Assembly (NCBI RefSeq): GCF_037893015.1
Contig: NC_133662.1
Span: 207,587,778-207,651,777 of the forward strand
Length of the DNA: 64,000 bases
Reading direction: 5' to 3'
Source of the DNA: Macrotis lagotis
Lineage: Eukaryota; Chordata; Mammalia; Peramelemorphia; Peramelidae
Position 1 is the first letter of the stretch. Every line of letters begins with the position of its first letter. Both the position numbers and the translations under genes were made by a program. A model generated the notes under the pieces. That model was not told where the DNA came from, did not search any database, and was given only the letters and a program-made list of their open reading frames with translations. Of this stretch, positions 33,206-44,556 are shown piece by piece.

Positions 33206-35178
33206 TATGGTGTATTTCAACTGCTCACTGCTGTTAGATCAACATTGATTAGTGATGTCAACATGATCCTGGAAAGTTGAACTAAACACTTCTTTCTCTC
33301 TGGCTTTCCCAGTCACCAATGGAATGAAAAAAGACTGTGAGCTTGTTCCCATGTTTTTTAGCATGATATTATCAGTGATGTTTTCAATATAATTTCAGTG
33401 AGAATGAAAATAGCATCAAGGTTAGCTGCCATCTGATGATAAATTATTAAATTAGTAATGGTTACAAGCTAAAACTAAAATAGAGAGAGAGTTAGTGTGT
33501 GACTTTTTTTGCCATTTAATGTGTATTCGATGCATTTTCTAAGATTGAGATGCAATATAGTATGGATCAATTTTTTGTTCTTTGAGTTAATTTTGGCCCA
33601 AACAATCAACATCAAGAAAACACAAGATCTTCACCATATAGAACCACATCATCCATACATAGAAATATCATTTATAGCAAATAGAGATCTTTTGAATGTT
33701 ATGGATGAGTTAACTCACCTTGTTGACATTATACTTTCTATGCATGTGCACATTGATCACACGAGCAGCCAGAGCTAAATCAGTGCTTGGGATGCTACAA
33801 AAGAAGGTGTGCAAGAAAAGAAGCATAAGACTGCCTAGCAAATTGAAGGTCTACAAATTTATTGTCCAACTTCATTATTGTAGGTCTATAAAAGCTGGAT
33901 AGCTTAGTAGTACCATGTTAGGGAACTGAACCACTTGTTCTTTAATTGCATTTTCCTGAAATAGTGTCCTTAGAAAAAAGGGTAGGCTTTAGGGGAAAGG
34001 TTATAGGTTCTATTTTGCACCTTTGTATTCAAAATGTTTATGGGTCAAATACACTCGATGATGTGTAACAAAAGCGCTGAAGTTTCAATGAGAGCTGCTT
34101 CTATTATTATGCTCTCTTCTATTTATAATAACAATGGTTGCTGAATTTTGTCAATATCTTTTTCTGCAATTATAAAAAATCACATATTTCTGCTGCTATT
34201 TTTATTGATGTGGTCATTTATGCTGATAGTTCTCCTAATATGTAAATAGCCCTATTTTCTTGATATAAATTCCACCTAGTCATAGTGTATGATCCTTAGA
34301 ATGTATTGCCATAATCTCTTTGCTAATTTAAAAAAAAATTTACATCAATGTTTATTTTGGAAATTAGTCTATAAATTTCTTTCACTGTTTTGAATCTTCT
34401 TGGTTTCAGTACCTGCCCCATTAATGCATTGTAAGAAGAATTTGGCAGGGCACTTTCATATATATTACCAAATAGTTTATATTGAATTGAAATTCATGAT
34501 TCTTTAATGTTTGATAGAATTCACTTGTAAATCTAATGGACTCTAGAGATTTTTCTTAGGGAGTTCATTGATGGCTTATTTAATTTTGTTTTCTAAAATT
34601 AAGGTAAAGTATTTTATTTCCTATTCTGTTAATCTTGACAAATTATATTTTTTGTACATACTTGTCCATTTCATTTAAATTGTCAGATTGATTGACATAA
34701 ATATTATAAGCAATATAGTTCTGAATTATTGCTTAATTTCTTCTTGATTGGTAAAGTTAGTTACCTTTTCATTTTTGATAGTGGTAATTTGGATTTCTTT
34801 TTTTAAATCATGTTAAACAAATGTTTATCTAATTTTATTTTTTCTATAAAACCAACTCTTGGTTCTTTAAATTTGTTTATTTGTTCAATAGTTTTCCTAT
34901 TTTAATTTCATTAATCTCTCCTTTCATTGTCAGAATTTCTAATTTGGTATTTTATTGGGAATTTTTAAGTCTTTTTCTAGATTTGTTAGATACATGCCCA
35001 ATTCATTAATCACTTCATTTTCTATTTTGTTCATGTAAGCATTTAGAGATGAAATTTCCCCCTAAGAACTGCTTTGATTATATCTAATAAGGTTTGTTAT
35101 GATGTCTCATTATTTTCATTCAGATTTCTTCTATGATCTGCTGTTCAACTCACTTATTCTTTAGCCTCAGATTATTTA

Positions 35179-35328
35179 TGTATTTATTTGATTTTTACAA
35201 GGCAGTGGGTTAAGTGAATTCCCCAAGTCACATAGCTAAGTCAGTATTAAGTGTCTGCGGTCACATTTGAACTCAGGTCCTCCTGACACCAGGACTGGTG
35301 CTCTATACGCTGTGCCACCTAGCTTTCC
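35179..35328 (-). mobile_element. tRNA-derived SINE inside L1 ORF2
   Basis: On the plus strand: TTTACAAGGCAGTGGGTTAA, GTCACATAGCTAAGTCAGTA, CATTTGAACTCAGGTCCTCC and GTGCCACCTAGCTTTCCC. TAGCCTCAGATTATTTA (about 35162-35178) and TAGCATTAGGTTATTTA (about 35329-35345) are an imperfect target duplication. Confidence 0.88.
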
Positions 35329-35548
35329 CTAGCATTAGGTTATTTAATTTCCAAATTTCCAAATAATTTTATTCTATCTTTCCATAACCCATATTATACA
35401 ATTTTTATTGTATCATGATATGAACAGTATGAATTTAATATTTCTTCCTTTCTGCATTTTATTGTGAAGATTTTATGCAGCAATAAATGGCCAGTTTTTG
35501 TGTAGGTGCTATGTTCTGCTTAGAAAAAAATGTATATTACTTTATATT

Positions 35549-35648
35549 CTCTTTTCTGGGTGATTTAGATATGTAAACAGGCAAGCACTTTCACACCCTG
35601 TTGTTTACCATGTTAAGCTTTATCCTGAAAATTCTGGAAGATTTCAAG
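35549..35648 (+). repeat. 100-bp foreign segment in L1, direct copy of 37322-37421
   Basis: The segment starts CTCTTTTCTGGGTGATTTAG and ends GGAAGATTTCAAG. It matches 37322-37421 at 98 of 100 positions; the differences are ACACC/ACACT near the middle and AAATT/AAATC near the end. Outside these limits the two loci have nothing in common. On both sides the flanking sequence here is L1 ORF2 (GTATATTACTTTATATT before, GCAGTTAGATTTATTTAATT after), so this copy is the insert. Confidence 0.92.
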
Positions 35649-36830
35649 ATTTGTTGCTTATTTTGCAGTTAGATTTATTTAATTCTGAGAAAGGGAAGTT
35701 GAGGTCCTTCAAAAGAATAATTTTGTTAAAAAAAAAGAATAGTTTTGTTATGCTCACCCCCTCCCTTCTTTCCCTCTACTTAGGTCCAGTGCACCTTTTG
35801 ATGTGATTTAATTTACTCTATTCTGCCTCCCCCTTTCCTCTTCTCTCAGGAAAAATCTTTTTTGGGTTTCACACATGGATAATTTTTCATTTCCCTTTTT
35901 TGAGTTTGTGTTTTGATCATTCCTATTCATAGCAACCTTCTATAGTTATGGCTATTTTCAGATATTTTGTTCATTTTTAAAAGTTTATTTCTGTTCATGG
36001 TGCATAGGGGTTCTGTCCCAAGTTTCTTGGGCTAGGTACCACTGTTTTGTCACTGACTTTATGTGCTAGGGCTTCAGTTGTTGGTGTCTTGCCTTACCAC
36101 ACTTGGATGGCCTAGCTCGGTCAAGCCTTTTGTGCCCTGGATTCCAGGGCTCATAATTTGCCTTCTTTGCAGGGGCTGGAAGACTGACAGCCTCCTGTAC
36201 CCCAGTCTTCTGAGCCAGAATTGACATGCTTTGGTTGCTGATCTAGGCTGTGGATGAGATGCTCTCAATGGCTTGGCCACACCCTGTCTGCACTAGATTT
36301 TACATCCCTTTTACTCAAGTGAGACTGATCTTTCCTGAAGTTCTAAAATAGCTTAAACTGTAAAATTGATTCACTCTGCCTTTTTGTAGATTTTGTTGTT
36401 CTAGAATCTTTTTTAAAGACTTGATTTAATGTTATTTCCAAGGGAAACTGGGAAGAGCATAGACAACTTCCTGGATTCTTTCTATAATCTTGGCTCTACT
36501 TACAAAAACTTCTCAAGATCTCTCTGAAGAACTTTGGAATCAATTGTGATACATGGAAAATATTGGCCTAGAGTTATCAAGTATAGGTTGGACATGAAAG
36601 TACATTACTCTATGAACAAAGCAGAAATACAGTAGCTCAAAAGAAATGAGATGTACAAATTAAAACCATCTCCTGTCTAAATGTTCATTTGAAATATTTG
36701 TATCCAACATACAGCAGAGTCTTTTGAATTTGTTTTGGACTGATCAGTCATAGCTGGACACATTATACCTTGACTCCAACATAGTGATACCATTTTGATC
36801 TTCTTTGAGAAAAATGTATAATAACAAACC

Positions 36831-38230
36831 AACTAATTTCTAGCCTTTATTTTATGTGCTTTGATGAAGAGAAACTTTCTTCATCCTGTGGGAGAACATT
36901 TTAATTTTGGATCACTATAATTACTAGCTAATGTTGACCCTACCTATGACCTCAAGTATAAATTTAATTTTTGCAAATTTCTACTTTATATTTTCATCTA
37001 TAAATTAGAAATAGTATCTTTCATGCCATGTAAAAGAATTTTTGACAGAAAGTTAGCTGTAAAGCATAACATGCAAAATAAATAGAATTATATTCATTTT
37101 GTGTGCCATATACAGTAAGGAATGCAAGCATTTTCATTTTTATTCTGTTCAAAGCAAAATGGACATTACAACATATTTATGATGTCATCCATGGTAAAAT
37201 TAATTTCAAAGTTTAGAAGCTCCCTGTTTTCTCAATTTTTCTCAGTTTTCTTCTATACTTGTTTCTTCTCTCCAAACTCATTTCAATTGACATAACAATT
37301 ACTATTTCAAACTCTTTTCACCTCTTTTCTGGGTGATTTAGATATGTAAACAGGCAAGCACTTTCACACTCTGTTGTTTACCATGTTAAGCTTTATCCTG
37401 AAAATCCTGGAAGATTTCAAGGCTTCAATGTATGACATGACAAATGAATGGTTTTCCTAATTAATCACATTACTGTGCTTATATTCTTAATATTAACTAC
37501 ATTGAGAAGTTTTAATTGCACTTTCTTCACAGGGTAAACCCTACAGCTGGTGTGCTATTTTCATGGAATGATATATATTAGCTGGCAAAGAAATTGTGTC
37601 TAAAGGCTAAAATTTTTATTTTAGAAAGATTGTTTGCATGTAAAAAGCCTCAGCCAAAACCAAAAGAAAACATTTCCCCACAGAATCCATGGGCTTGAAG
37701 GCTTGGTCTGTTTGAAAGGCTTGGTGATAAAGAGCACCAGTAGATTCATGACTTTAGAATGTGAATTATCATTAATATTCAAACAGACACAATTTACAAG
37801 AAGAAAACCTATTAAAATAAAAGCTTCATTTCCCCTGCTGGAAATCAGTGAAGATTTTATTTTCAGTATTATTCTTTTGTCCCAAAATTGAAAGGATCAA
37901 TTATCATTGAAAAGAGGGTTAAGATGTGTGTGAAAGGTTGTGACTGTTCTGAGACACTGGAAGAGGTGGGGAGATACAGGTTATATGATAAAATTTCCAG
38001 AAGACAAATCTTACAATGTTTAAGATTTACATAAAATGATAGGTGCAACCATTTTCAAAGAATATATTTTGCTAAGCTATTATCAACTTAATATAAATCA
38101 GCTGACCCCTCATATTACCATTTTCCCAAGTGATAAAATACTGTGACTGAAAAACGATTGAAGAACAACAGAATTTGTCCAAAGTGAGAAATAGAAAGTT
38201 CAGATAAAAGAGATTGTTGGTGTTAACGAT
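36831..38230. other. Unassigned stretch holding the probable donor of the 100-bp copy
   Basis: No element is recognised apart from the 100-bp segment. A plus-strand open frame of 85 codons (37634-37891) has no recognisable domain and a composition like the neighbouring non-coding sequence. Confidence 0.5.
37322..37421 (+). repeat. Probable donor copy of the 100-bp direct repeat
   Basis: Same segment as 35549-35648, 1773 bp downstream and in the same orientation. The flanks here are ordinary unassigned sequence (TTCAAACTCTTTTCAC before, GCTTCAATGTATGACATG after), not L1. This is why I regard it as the source. Confidence 0.85.
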
Positions 38231-38231
38231 G

Positions 38232-38400
38232 TTTTTTTTCCCCAAAGATACTAGAGTGGTTTGTCATTCCCTTCTCTAGCTCATTTTATAGATGAAAAAA
38301 CTGAATCAAACAGGGCAAAGTGACTTGCATAATCATAACTAGACCAGAGTTTGAACTTAAGTCCTTCTGACTCTAGGACTTGTACCTAGCAGACTAGAGA
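38232..38400 (-). mobile_element. MAR1-type SINE, old
   Basis: On the plus strand: AAGATACTAGAGTGGTTTGT, CTCTAGCTCATTTTATAGAT, AGTTTGAACTTAAGTCCTTC. It matches the layout of 19359-19607 but lacks the last part of the 3' unit and most of the tRNA-like head. Confidence 0.8.
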
Positions 38401-39172
38401 AAACAGATACAAATATGCACATGTTCCTCAAACTGTTACATTTTTATCTTGGAAATTTGGAACATTTGGAAATTTGAGAACATTATAAGTAAGTCAGACA
38501 CCAGAAAATAATTGAATTGATTCTCTATTGCTCAATAACTTTTTTTCTAAGCTTTTCTTTTTACAATCTTCACAATATAGGATCAATAAATCTGTAGGAA
38601 TGATGACAAGATCCTATTGTATCCTCTACTAGTAACTGGTAGAATTAATCATTTAGATCCCTGTGGTTAAAAAGATTCACAATTAATAAAACAAAAAAGG
38701 CATATTGATTCATAGCAAGTTTCTAGAGGCATTTGCACATATTAGAAGCACAAAATTGACATATATCAGTTGCAATGTTGAGAAATATATAGAATATGAA
38801 TTGTCATAATTATGGGTCTCTCTTCTTTCTTTAGCGTTTAATGTTTCCTGTTCTATAATTCTAATCCATGGATAAACTTCTGAATCTTTTGGACCTCACT
38901 TTCTTCATCTGTAAAATGTGAACAATAGTAATTGGACCATATGCCAAATAGAATTTCAGTGAAGATAGTACTTTTAAAACTTAGTATACTAATCAATATT
39001 AGTATCAATATTAGGTTACTAATCAAATGTGAGTTATTCTAGAAATGGGTCATGTTGTTTTTCCCCCCCTTTAATTTCTTGAGCTTTATCATGGTTGATA
39101 AATTCAGATATAAAAATATGGCAAGGTTTTTTTTTAACCTAAGGCATATAATGGATTTGATTCATTGTATCA
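38401..39172. other. Unassigned stretch with a MIR-like fragment
   Basis: A fragment at about 38865-38985 (CTCACTTTCTTCATCTGTAA, AAATGTGAACAATAGTAATT) resembles a MIR SINE. Nothing else is recognised. Near 38985 the sequence AATCAATATTAGTATCAATA is locally repeated. Confidence 0.45.
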
Positions 39173-39182
39173 TCATCTTGAG

Positions 39183-39355
39183 GCTTTTAAATTTATTTAG
39201 AATTTTGAAATTTTCCCCCTAATCTCACTTCCCTCCTCCCACCACCCACAGAAGGCAGTCTGCCAGTCTTTACATTGCTTCCATGGTACACATTGATCTA
39301 AGTTGAATATGATGAGAGAGAAATTATATCCTTAAGGAAAAAACAATAAAGTATA
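39183..39355 (-). mobile_element. Very short L1 3' UTR insertion
   Basis: It holds CACAGAAGGCAGTCTGCCAG, TTACATTGCTTCCATGG and GATGAGAGAGAAATTATATC of the common L1 3' UTR, on the minus strand. CATCTTGAG (39174-39182) and CATCCTGAG (39356-39364) flank it. A severe 5' truncation left about 170 bp. Confidence 0.8.
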
Positions 39356-39364
39356 CATCCTGAG

Positions 39365-40905
39365 ATTTTTTTGAAAGAATTACTATTAATTTAATAAAAT
39401 TATTGGAAACAAAGGGTTTGGCCAGAAAAGATCATCTAGATTCTTTTTTTAAAAAAAGGAAACCAACTATCCCTATTTAAAGACAGACATAGTACTGTTT
39501 CTAAAGCTATATAGCACAATTTGCAAGATACTGATTTTTATAATGAAATTGGAAAATGAAATATTGAAACAATTAAAATGATAATATTTATGTTGTAATT
39601 TCAGGTATATAAAATGTGTTTGGGCTTGATAATTATTTCTGTTAGAGAATAATAGCAAAATAAATTACCAAGTGTATGAAAGTTGAATAAATTTAACACC
39701 ACTGGGGAAAGAAAAGAGTATGTTTTCAGACCAGTTTAAGCCAAATCCATCTCTATTTGATGCTATTCAAAATATAAAACTGGTGATTTAGAAGCCTATA
39801 TTTGTAAATGTACCAATTATTTTATATCTTATAAAAATGAGACAGGGAGTAAGGGTCTTTTCAGTAGAGAATATTCAATGGTACAATATTGTCTAGTGGA
39901 AAGAGAGTTGGATTTTGGTCAGGATGCTCATGTTTGTACCCTGACTTGGCTACAAATGGGACCTTAGTTAAATCATTTGAAACTACCTGAGCATCAGTTA
40001 TTGATGTCTAAAATGAAGGGGGCAGGTAATATAACCTTTGAATTACCTTTCAGGTTACAAGTCTATAATTCCATTAAAATTATATATTTTTTAAGCCAAG
40101 TTGAGGAGGAATCTCTATTTTCAAATTATGAATGCATTTTCCCCCTTGGTATTATAATCATGTAATAAAAATGCCAACCCCTAACTTTTATTGTCTGGTA
40201 CTATGAAATATCTATTATATCTTTATCCTCTTTATCCTCTCTTCCCAATTGTACATGTGTGTCTGTTTCATTGATTAGCTGCCCATCAAATTAGTTTGTG
40301 ATCAACTTCAGTGATAATCCCCGTTATTTACAATAGGTTTTCATTAGTCTACTAAGTTTCATGCATCTCTTGATCATAGAGTAGCAACTCCTATGGGGCT
40401 ATATTCTCAATTTCTACTCATAATGGTAGTTGGGATTTCAAGGCAGTGATTAGTCCTTTAGGAACCTGAGGTGTAAGAGAGAATCTGATATTTTTGGTAT
40501 TGTCATTTGGAAACCCCAAACAACGTACTTTTCATTTATTATTATCAAGTGTCTTTGATTATCTTTTAAGCACTATTATAAGATCAGTTCATACAAATCA
40601 CTGTATTTATCTTAATTTTTTTAAAGTCTATGGCAACCCACATAATAACATGCAAAGTCCAAGGGAAGAGTCATTGAACTGAGAGCATAATGCTATTGAG
40701 GCACATCTATAGAAAATATATAATTCTTGGTGTTGGAAATCATTTCTTGAGAACATAAAATATACTCATATCTCAATTGCTGAAGCTAGGCAAGATATTT
40801 TGGAATTTAAAGACTCCATTATTCTGGTTCTCCTTAATTGTCCAACAATAGGTCTCAGACAAAGTGCCACTTGGTCATTATTTGGTACCTGATTGACTCA
40901 GAGTG
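39365..40905. other. Unassigned stretch with a degraded SINE
   Basis: Around 39890-40040, GTCTAGTGGAAAGAGAGTTG, TGTACCCTGACTTGGC and AACTACCTGAGCATCAG look like an old MIR-type SINE. The rest is unassigned, and the small open frames are not convincing. Confidence 0.45.
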
Positions 40906-40916
40906 AATAGAATAAT

Positions 40917-40990
40917 CCTCTCTCTCTCTCTCTCCACCCCACCCCCGTCTATCTCTAGTTATATATTTATATCATCCATATCTATATCTA

Positions 40991-41042
<52 letters not shown>
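40917..41042. repeat. (TC)n microsatellite with TATC-rich interruption
   Basis: Two TC runs (40917-40934 and about 40993-41042) are separated by ATATCTATATC-type sequence. Confidence 0.95.
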
Positions 41043-41044
<2 letters not shown>

Positions 41045-41052
41045 TCCATCTA

Positions 41053-41148
41053 TCTATGTCTATGTCTATGTCTATGTCTATGTCTATGTCTATGTCTATG
41101 TCTATGTCTATGTCTATGTCTATGTCTATGTCTATGTCTATGTCTATG
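41053..41148. repeat. (TCTATG)n hexanucleotide tandem repeat, 16 units
   Basis: Perfect period-6 array of TCTATG, adjoining the TC run on the left and decaying into GTCTGTCTG on the right. An open frame through it would read methionine-serine repeats and is an artefact of the array. Confidence 0.95.
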
Positions 41149-41331
41149 TCTGTCTGTATAAATTAATCAGAAACCCTAGGTCTTTCTCTCACAGACTGAT
41201 TTTTTTTAGATTGTGCATATGACTACTTCATTTCCTTCTTACTTGCCTTAATGATAGAATGGCTGTGGCCCCAATCAGAATGAAATCTGGAAAACACCAA
41301 GGTCTTTTAAAATTCAAGGTCTTTTCCACTG

Positions 41332-43300
41332 GTCCACAACTCTATTTCTTAGTCAATACCAGACAGTTTTAAGGACTGATGCTTTATAATAATTTTAGAC
41401 CTGGTAAGGATAAGCCTCCTTCTTTTGTACTTTTTTTTCACTGAATCCCTGGTAATTCTTGATTTTCTATTTCTCCATATGAATTTACTTACAACTTTTT
41501 CTAACTCATTAAAGTAATTTTTGGGAATTTTGATCATAGGGCACTAAACAAGTACTTTAGTTTTGGTAAAACTGTCATTTTTATTATATTAGCTCCACCT
41601 ATCCATGAATAGGTGATGTTTGCCCAGGTAGTTAAATTTGATTTTATTTGCATGAGAGAAATTGTTTTCAAAAAGTTTTTGAGTCTGCCTTGGCAGTAGA
41701 CTCCTAGGTATTTTATTTTGTCTGAGGTTACTTTATATGGGATTTCTCTTTCTAGTTCTTTCTGCTGTATCTTGCTAGTCATATATAGAAATATTGAGGA
41801 TTTATGAGGGTTTATTTTATATCCTGCTACTTTGCTAAAGTTGCTAATTATTTCTAGTAGTTTTTTAGATGACTTTTGGAATTCTCTAGATATACCATCT
41901 TGTCATCTGCAAAGAATGAGAGTTTTGTCTCCTCCTTCCCTATTCTAATTCCTTCAATTTCTTTTTCTTCTCTTATTGCTGAGGCTAACAGTTCTAATAT
42001 GATATTGAATAGTAGTGGTGGTGATAATGGGCAACCTTGTTTCACCCCTGATTTTTTTGGGAATGCCTCAAACCTATCCCCATTGCATCTAATGCTTGTT
42101 GATGGTTTCAAATAGATACTGCTTATTATTCTAAGGAACAAGCTATTTATTTCTTCACTCTCTATTGTTTTTATTAGGAATGGGTGCTTTTTTATCAAAA
42201 GCTTTTTCAACATCTATTGATATGATCCTGTGATTTCTGATAAGTATGTTATTGATATAATTAATTATATATAATAATTTTCCTAATATTGAACCAACCC
42301 TGTATTCATGGGATAAATCCTACTTTCTCATAATGTATTATCCTAGTGATAACTTGTTGAAATCATTTTGCTAAGATTTCATTTAAGATTTTTGCATCTA
42401 TATTCATCAGGGAGATAGGTCTATAATGTTCTTTCTCTGTTTTAACTCTTCCTGGTTTAGGTATCAGCACCATATTGGTCTCATAGAAAGAGTTAGGCAG
42501 AGTTCCAACTCCACCTATTTTTCCAAAGAGTTTATGTAGAATTGGAACCAATTTTTCCTTAAATGTTTGATAGAATTCACTTGTGAATCCATCTGGCCCT
42601 GGAGATTTTTCTTAGGTAGTTCAATAATGGCTTATTGAATTTCTTTTCCTGAGATAGGGTTATTTAGGTTTTTAATTTCTTCTTCATTTAATTTGGGCAA
42701 CATATTTTTGTAAATATTCATCCATTTCACTTAGATTGTCAAATTTATTGGCATAGAGTTGGGCAAAAATAATTCCAAATTATTACTTTAGATTCTTCCT
42801 CATTGTTGTTGAGTTCACCTTTTTCATTTATGTTACTAGCAATTTGGTTTTCTTCTTTCTTTTTTTTAATCAAATTGACCAGAGGTTTATTAATTTTATT
42901 ATTTTGTTTCATAAAACCAGCTCTTGGTTTTATTTATTAATTCAATGGTTTTCTTGCTTTCAATTTTATTAATTTCTTCTTTAATTTTTAGAATTTCTAA
43001 TTTGGTATTTAATGGAGAATACCATCTGTGTCCAGAGAAGGAATTATGGACTTTGAATAAAGACCAAAGACTATTACCATTAAATCAGAAAAAAACCCAT
43101 TATATTACTATGTAATTTTACTATCTCATATTTTGTTTTTTTTTCTTAAGGATATGATTTCTCTGTCATCACATTCATCTAAGATCAATGTATAACATGG
43201 ACCCAATGTTAAGACTACCAGAATGCCTTCTGTAGAAGGGGGAAAATTTGTAAAACTCAAAATAAATAAAATCTTTCTTACAAAAAATGAAGTACTATAA
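41332..43300 (+). mobile_element. 5'-inverted (twin-primed) L1 insertion
   Basis: The right part (43011-43290) is a plus-strand L1 3' end (GAGAATACCATCTGTGTCC, CAAAGACTATTACC, GTAAAACTCAAAATAAATAA, then A-rich). The left part (41332-43010) is ORF2 in reverse orientation, joined at about 43010 with no spacer. The insertion is flanked by TCAAGGTCTTTTCCACTG (41314-41331) and TCAAGGTTTTCCACTG (43318-43333). Inverted 5' part, direct 3' part with poly(A) and target duplication together are the signature of twin priming. Confidence 0.85.
41340..43010 (-). pseudogene. L1 ORF2 fragment (reverse transcriptase palm to thumb)
   Basis: Frames at 41854-42213, 42363-42551, 41534-41782 and 41349-41537 together show the L1 ORF2 order on the minus strand. 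They are LIPKPG (42363-42551), then GVKQGCPLSP and the polymerase FADD box (41902-41913) within 41854-42213, then EREIPYK and IKYLGVY (41534-41782), then FIWRNRKSRI (41349-41537). The reading breaks between these frames by stops and shifts. ORF2 provides the endonuclease and reverse transcriptase for LINE and SINE copying; this fragment lacks the endonuclease and the C-terminal end. Confidence 0.9.
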
Positions 43301-43317
43301 AAATGCTAAAAAAAAAG

Positions 43318-43530
43318 TCAAGGTTTTCCACTGCATCCAAGTTCATCTCCAGTTGTCCTATTCCTTATCTGGTCATTGTATCCTTGAAGGCTCTGGAGAA
43401 GAAAGTGAGAAAATGACTTGACACAGCTCTCTCTCACACTTAAATCCAAGTCACTTGTGACTTTTGGCATCTCCTTCCTGATGTCATGGTACTCTTTGAG
43501 AACAAAGAACAAACAATGATAGCAATGAGT
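43318..43530 (+). mobile_element. Older long-form SINE, 3' unit
   Basis: Landmarks are TTTTCCACTGCATCCAAGTT, CATCTCCAGTTGTCCTATTC, GAAAATGACTTGACACAGCT, GATGTCATGGTACTCTTTGA and GAACAAAGAACAAACAATG. The left edge coincides with the L1 at 41332-43300, whose target duplication is made from this SINE's CAAGGTCTTTTCCACTG motif. The L1 therefore inserted into the SINE. Confidence 0.8.
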
Positions 43531-44517
43531 TTTTATTTCTATGGATATCTACAAGTTCAGAAATAGAAGCTGAGAAGTGGTCTGACAGTCCTTAAAAATG
43601 AGACTTTTTAAAGACCCAGAGAAAAGATTTACCCATTTTTCTCTCATATTCTTATAAGTGCAAGTGAATAGTACTTCTTGGATCATAATGACAAGATATG
43701 TGAAACCTTAGGATTCCTCATCATAGAATTATATCTGTTGTGAATGAAAAGAGTAAAAAAAGTAAATACCAAGCAAGACCTCATAAGTGAAAGTAGATGA
43801 GAGTGGCATATAAATCGACCCCTTAAAATCAAACATTGTTTTTTAATTGAATTGCCTGCTGAGCATAACAAAAATCAAGACTCTGTGAGAATCAGATTCA
43901 GCCTGGTGTGCACTTTAAATGAAGGTGACATAAATTGCTTTTTTGGGCTCTCGCAGACTAATAGAGCTTTAACAAGGCTTTTGGAAAGTATTTCAACAGA
44001 GATTTTGGTGATTTTTTTCCCTCCCCCAGTGAAAAGTCATCTCTCCTGATGGTAACTCAATCATTCTTCTCAGGTACTTCCCTACCTACACTATATCAAA
44101 GACCCCTATGGTTCACAGGAGGAACTCACTTAGCAAAATTCAAACTAATTAAAAAAATAAAAGCAACTTCAATAAGACTTTAGGATACTGAATTTCTGAA
44201 TTAGTGTAAATGTTTTTTAAAAAAAGTTTTTCAATAAGTTCTGCTTAATAGCATACCCTGCCTTTTCAAATTGCTAGCTATCAGAAATCAAAAAGATTCT
44301 GTTCATATTCACATGCAATCATCCATGAATGTATGAACACATTCACTCACATACTAAGAGAAAACAAACTTATAACTAATATTGTTTGCCAAGCTATACA
44401 TCTTTCTAATCCAAGTTTATCAAATTTGCTTAAGTTGAACGGAAATTTCTTGACCTTGAGCAAATGATTTGGGAAAACATATAACAGGAAATCTAAGAGC
44501 AAAATATCATTTTCTTT

Positions 44518-44556
<39 letters not shown>

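Larger units (their letters stand above)
34000..36500 (-). mobile_element. L1 with ORF2 remnant and internal deletion, inserted in the RTE-like LINE
   Basis: On the minus strand the right end (about 36400-36500, GGGAAACTGGGAAGAGCATA) is the L1 5' end. The 5' region continues to about 35700. There the sequence switches, next to an AAAAAAAAAG run, into the endonuclease part of ORF2 (GGGAAGTTGAGGTCC). ORF2 continues leftward through the fingers of the reverse transcriptase (34130-34900) and stops before the FADD box. The 3' part and UTR are not seen, so this copy is truncated at both junctions. It carries a SINE (35179-35328) and the 100-bp foreign segment (35549-35648). The open frame at 36074-36280 has no recognisable domain. 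Confidence 0.7.
31240..36830 (+). mobile_element. Decayed endonuclease/reverse-transcriptase LINE (RTE-like, clade unsettled)
   Basis: The plus-strand remnant runs from an endonuclease N-terminal region (ATGGAATGTGCACATGCTTA, GAGTGAAATAAGGCTGAAAA, ATTAGTGCATATGCTCTCAC) through CCCCAAGGCAAGATGAACAC to a linker. It resumes after an L1 insertion with the reverse transcriptase (33230-33950). There NIKKTQDLHH and PSKLKVYKFI are readable in two different frames (33509-33778 and 33720-33902), so at least one frameshift lies between. After a second L1 insertion the C-terminal part (36505-36830) ends with TCATAGCTGGACACATTATA and an ACATAGTGATACCATTTTGA tail. The polymerase FADD box near 33505 is lost. 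Frameshifts and stops throughout mean it is inactive. It is older than both L1s that split it. A related piece lies at 62106. Confidence 0.65.

Noticed and set aside
40903..41166. 87-codon frame rich in Ser-Leu and Met-Ser repeats
   Set aside because: A product of the TC and TCTATG tandem arrays; there is no start context or homology.
41854..42213. L1 ORF2 frame with FADD as a live reverse transcriptase
   Set aside because: The frame is 119 codons, is bounded by stops and shifts, sits in the inverted part of a twin-primed copy and lacks the endonuclease.
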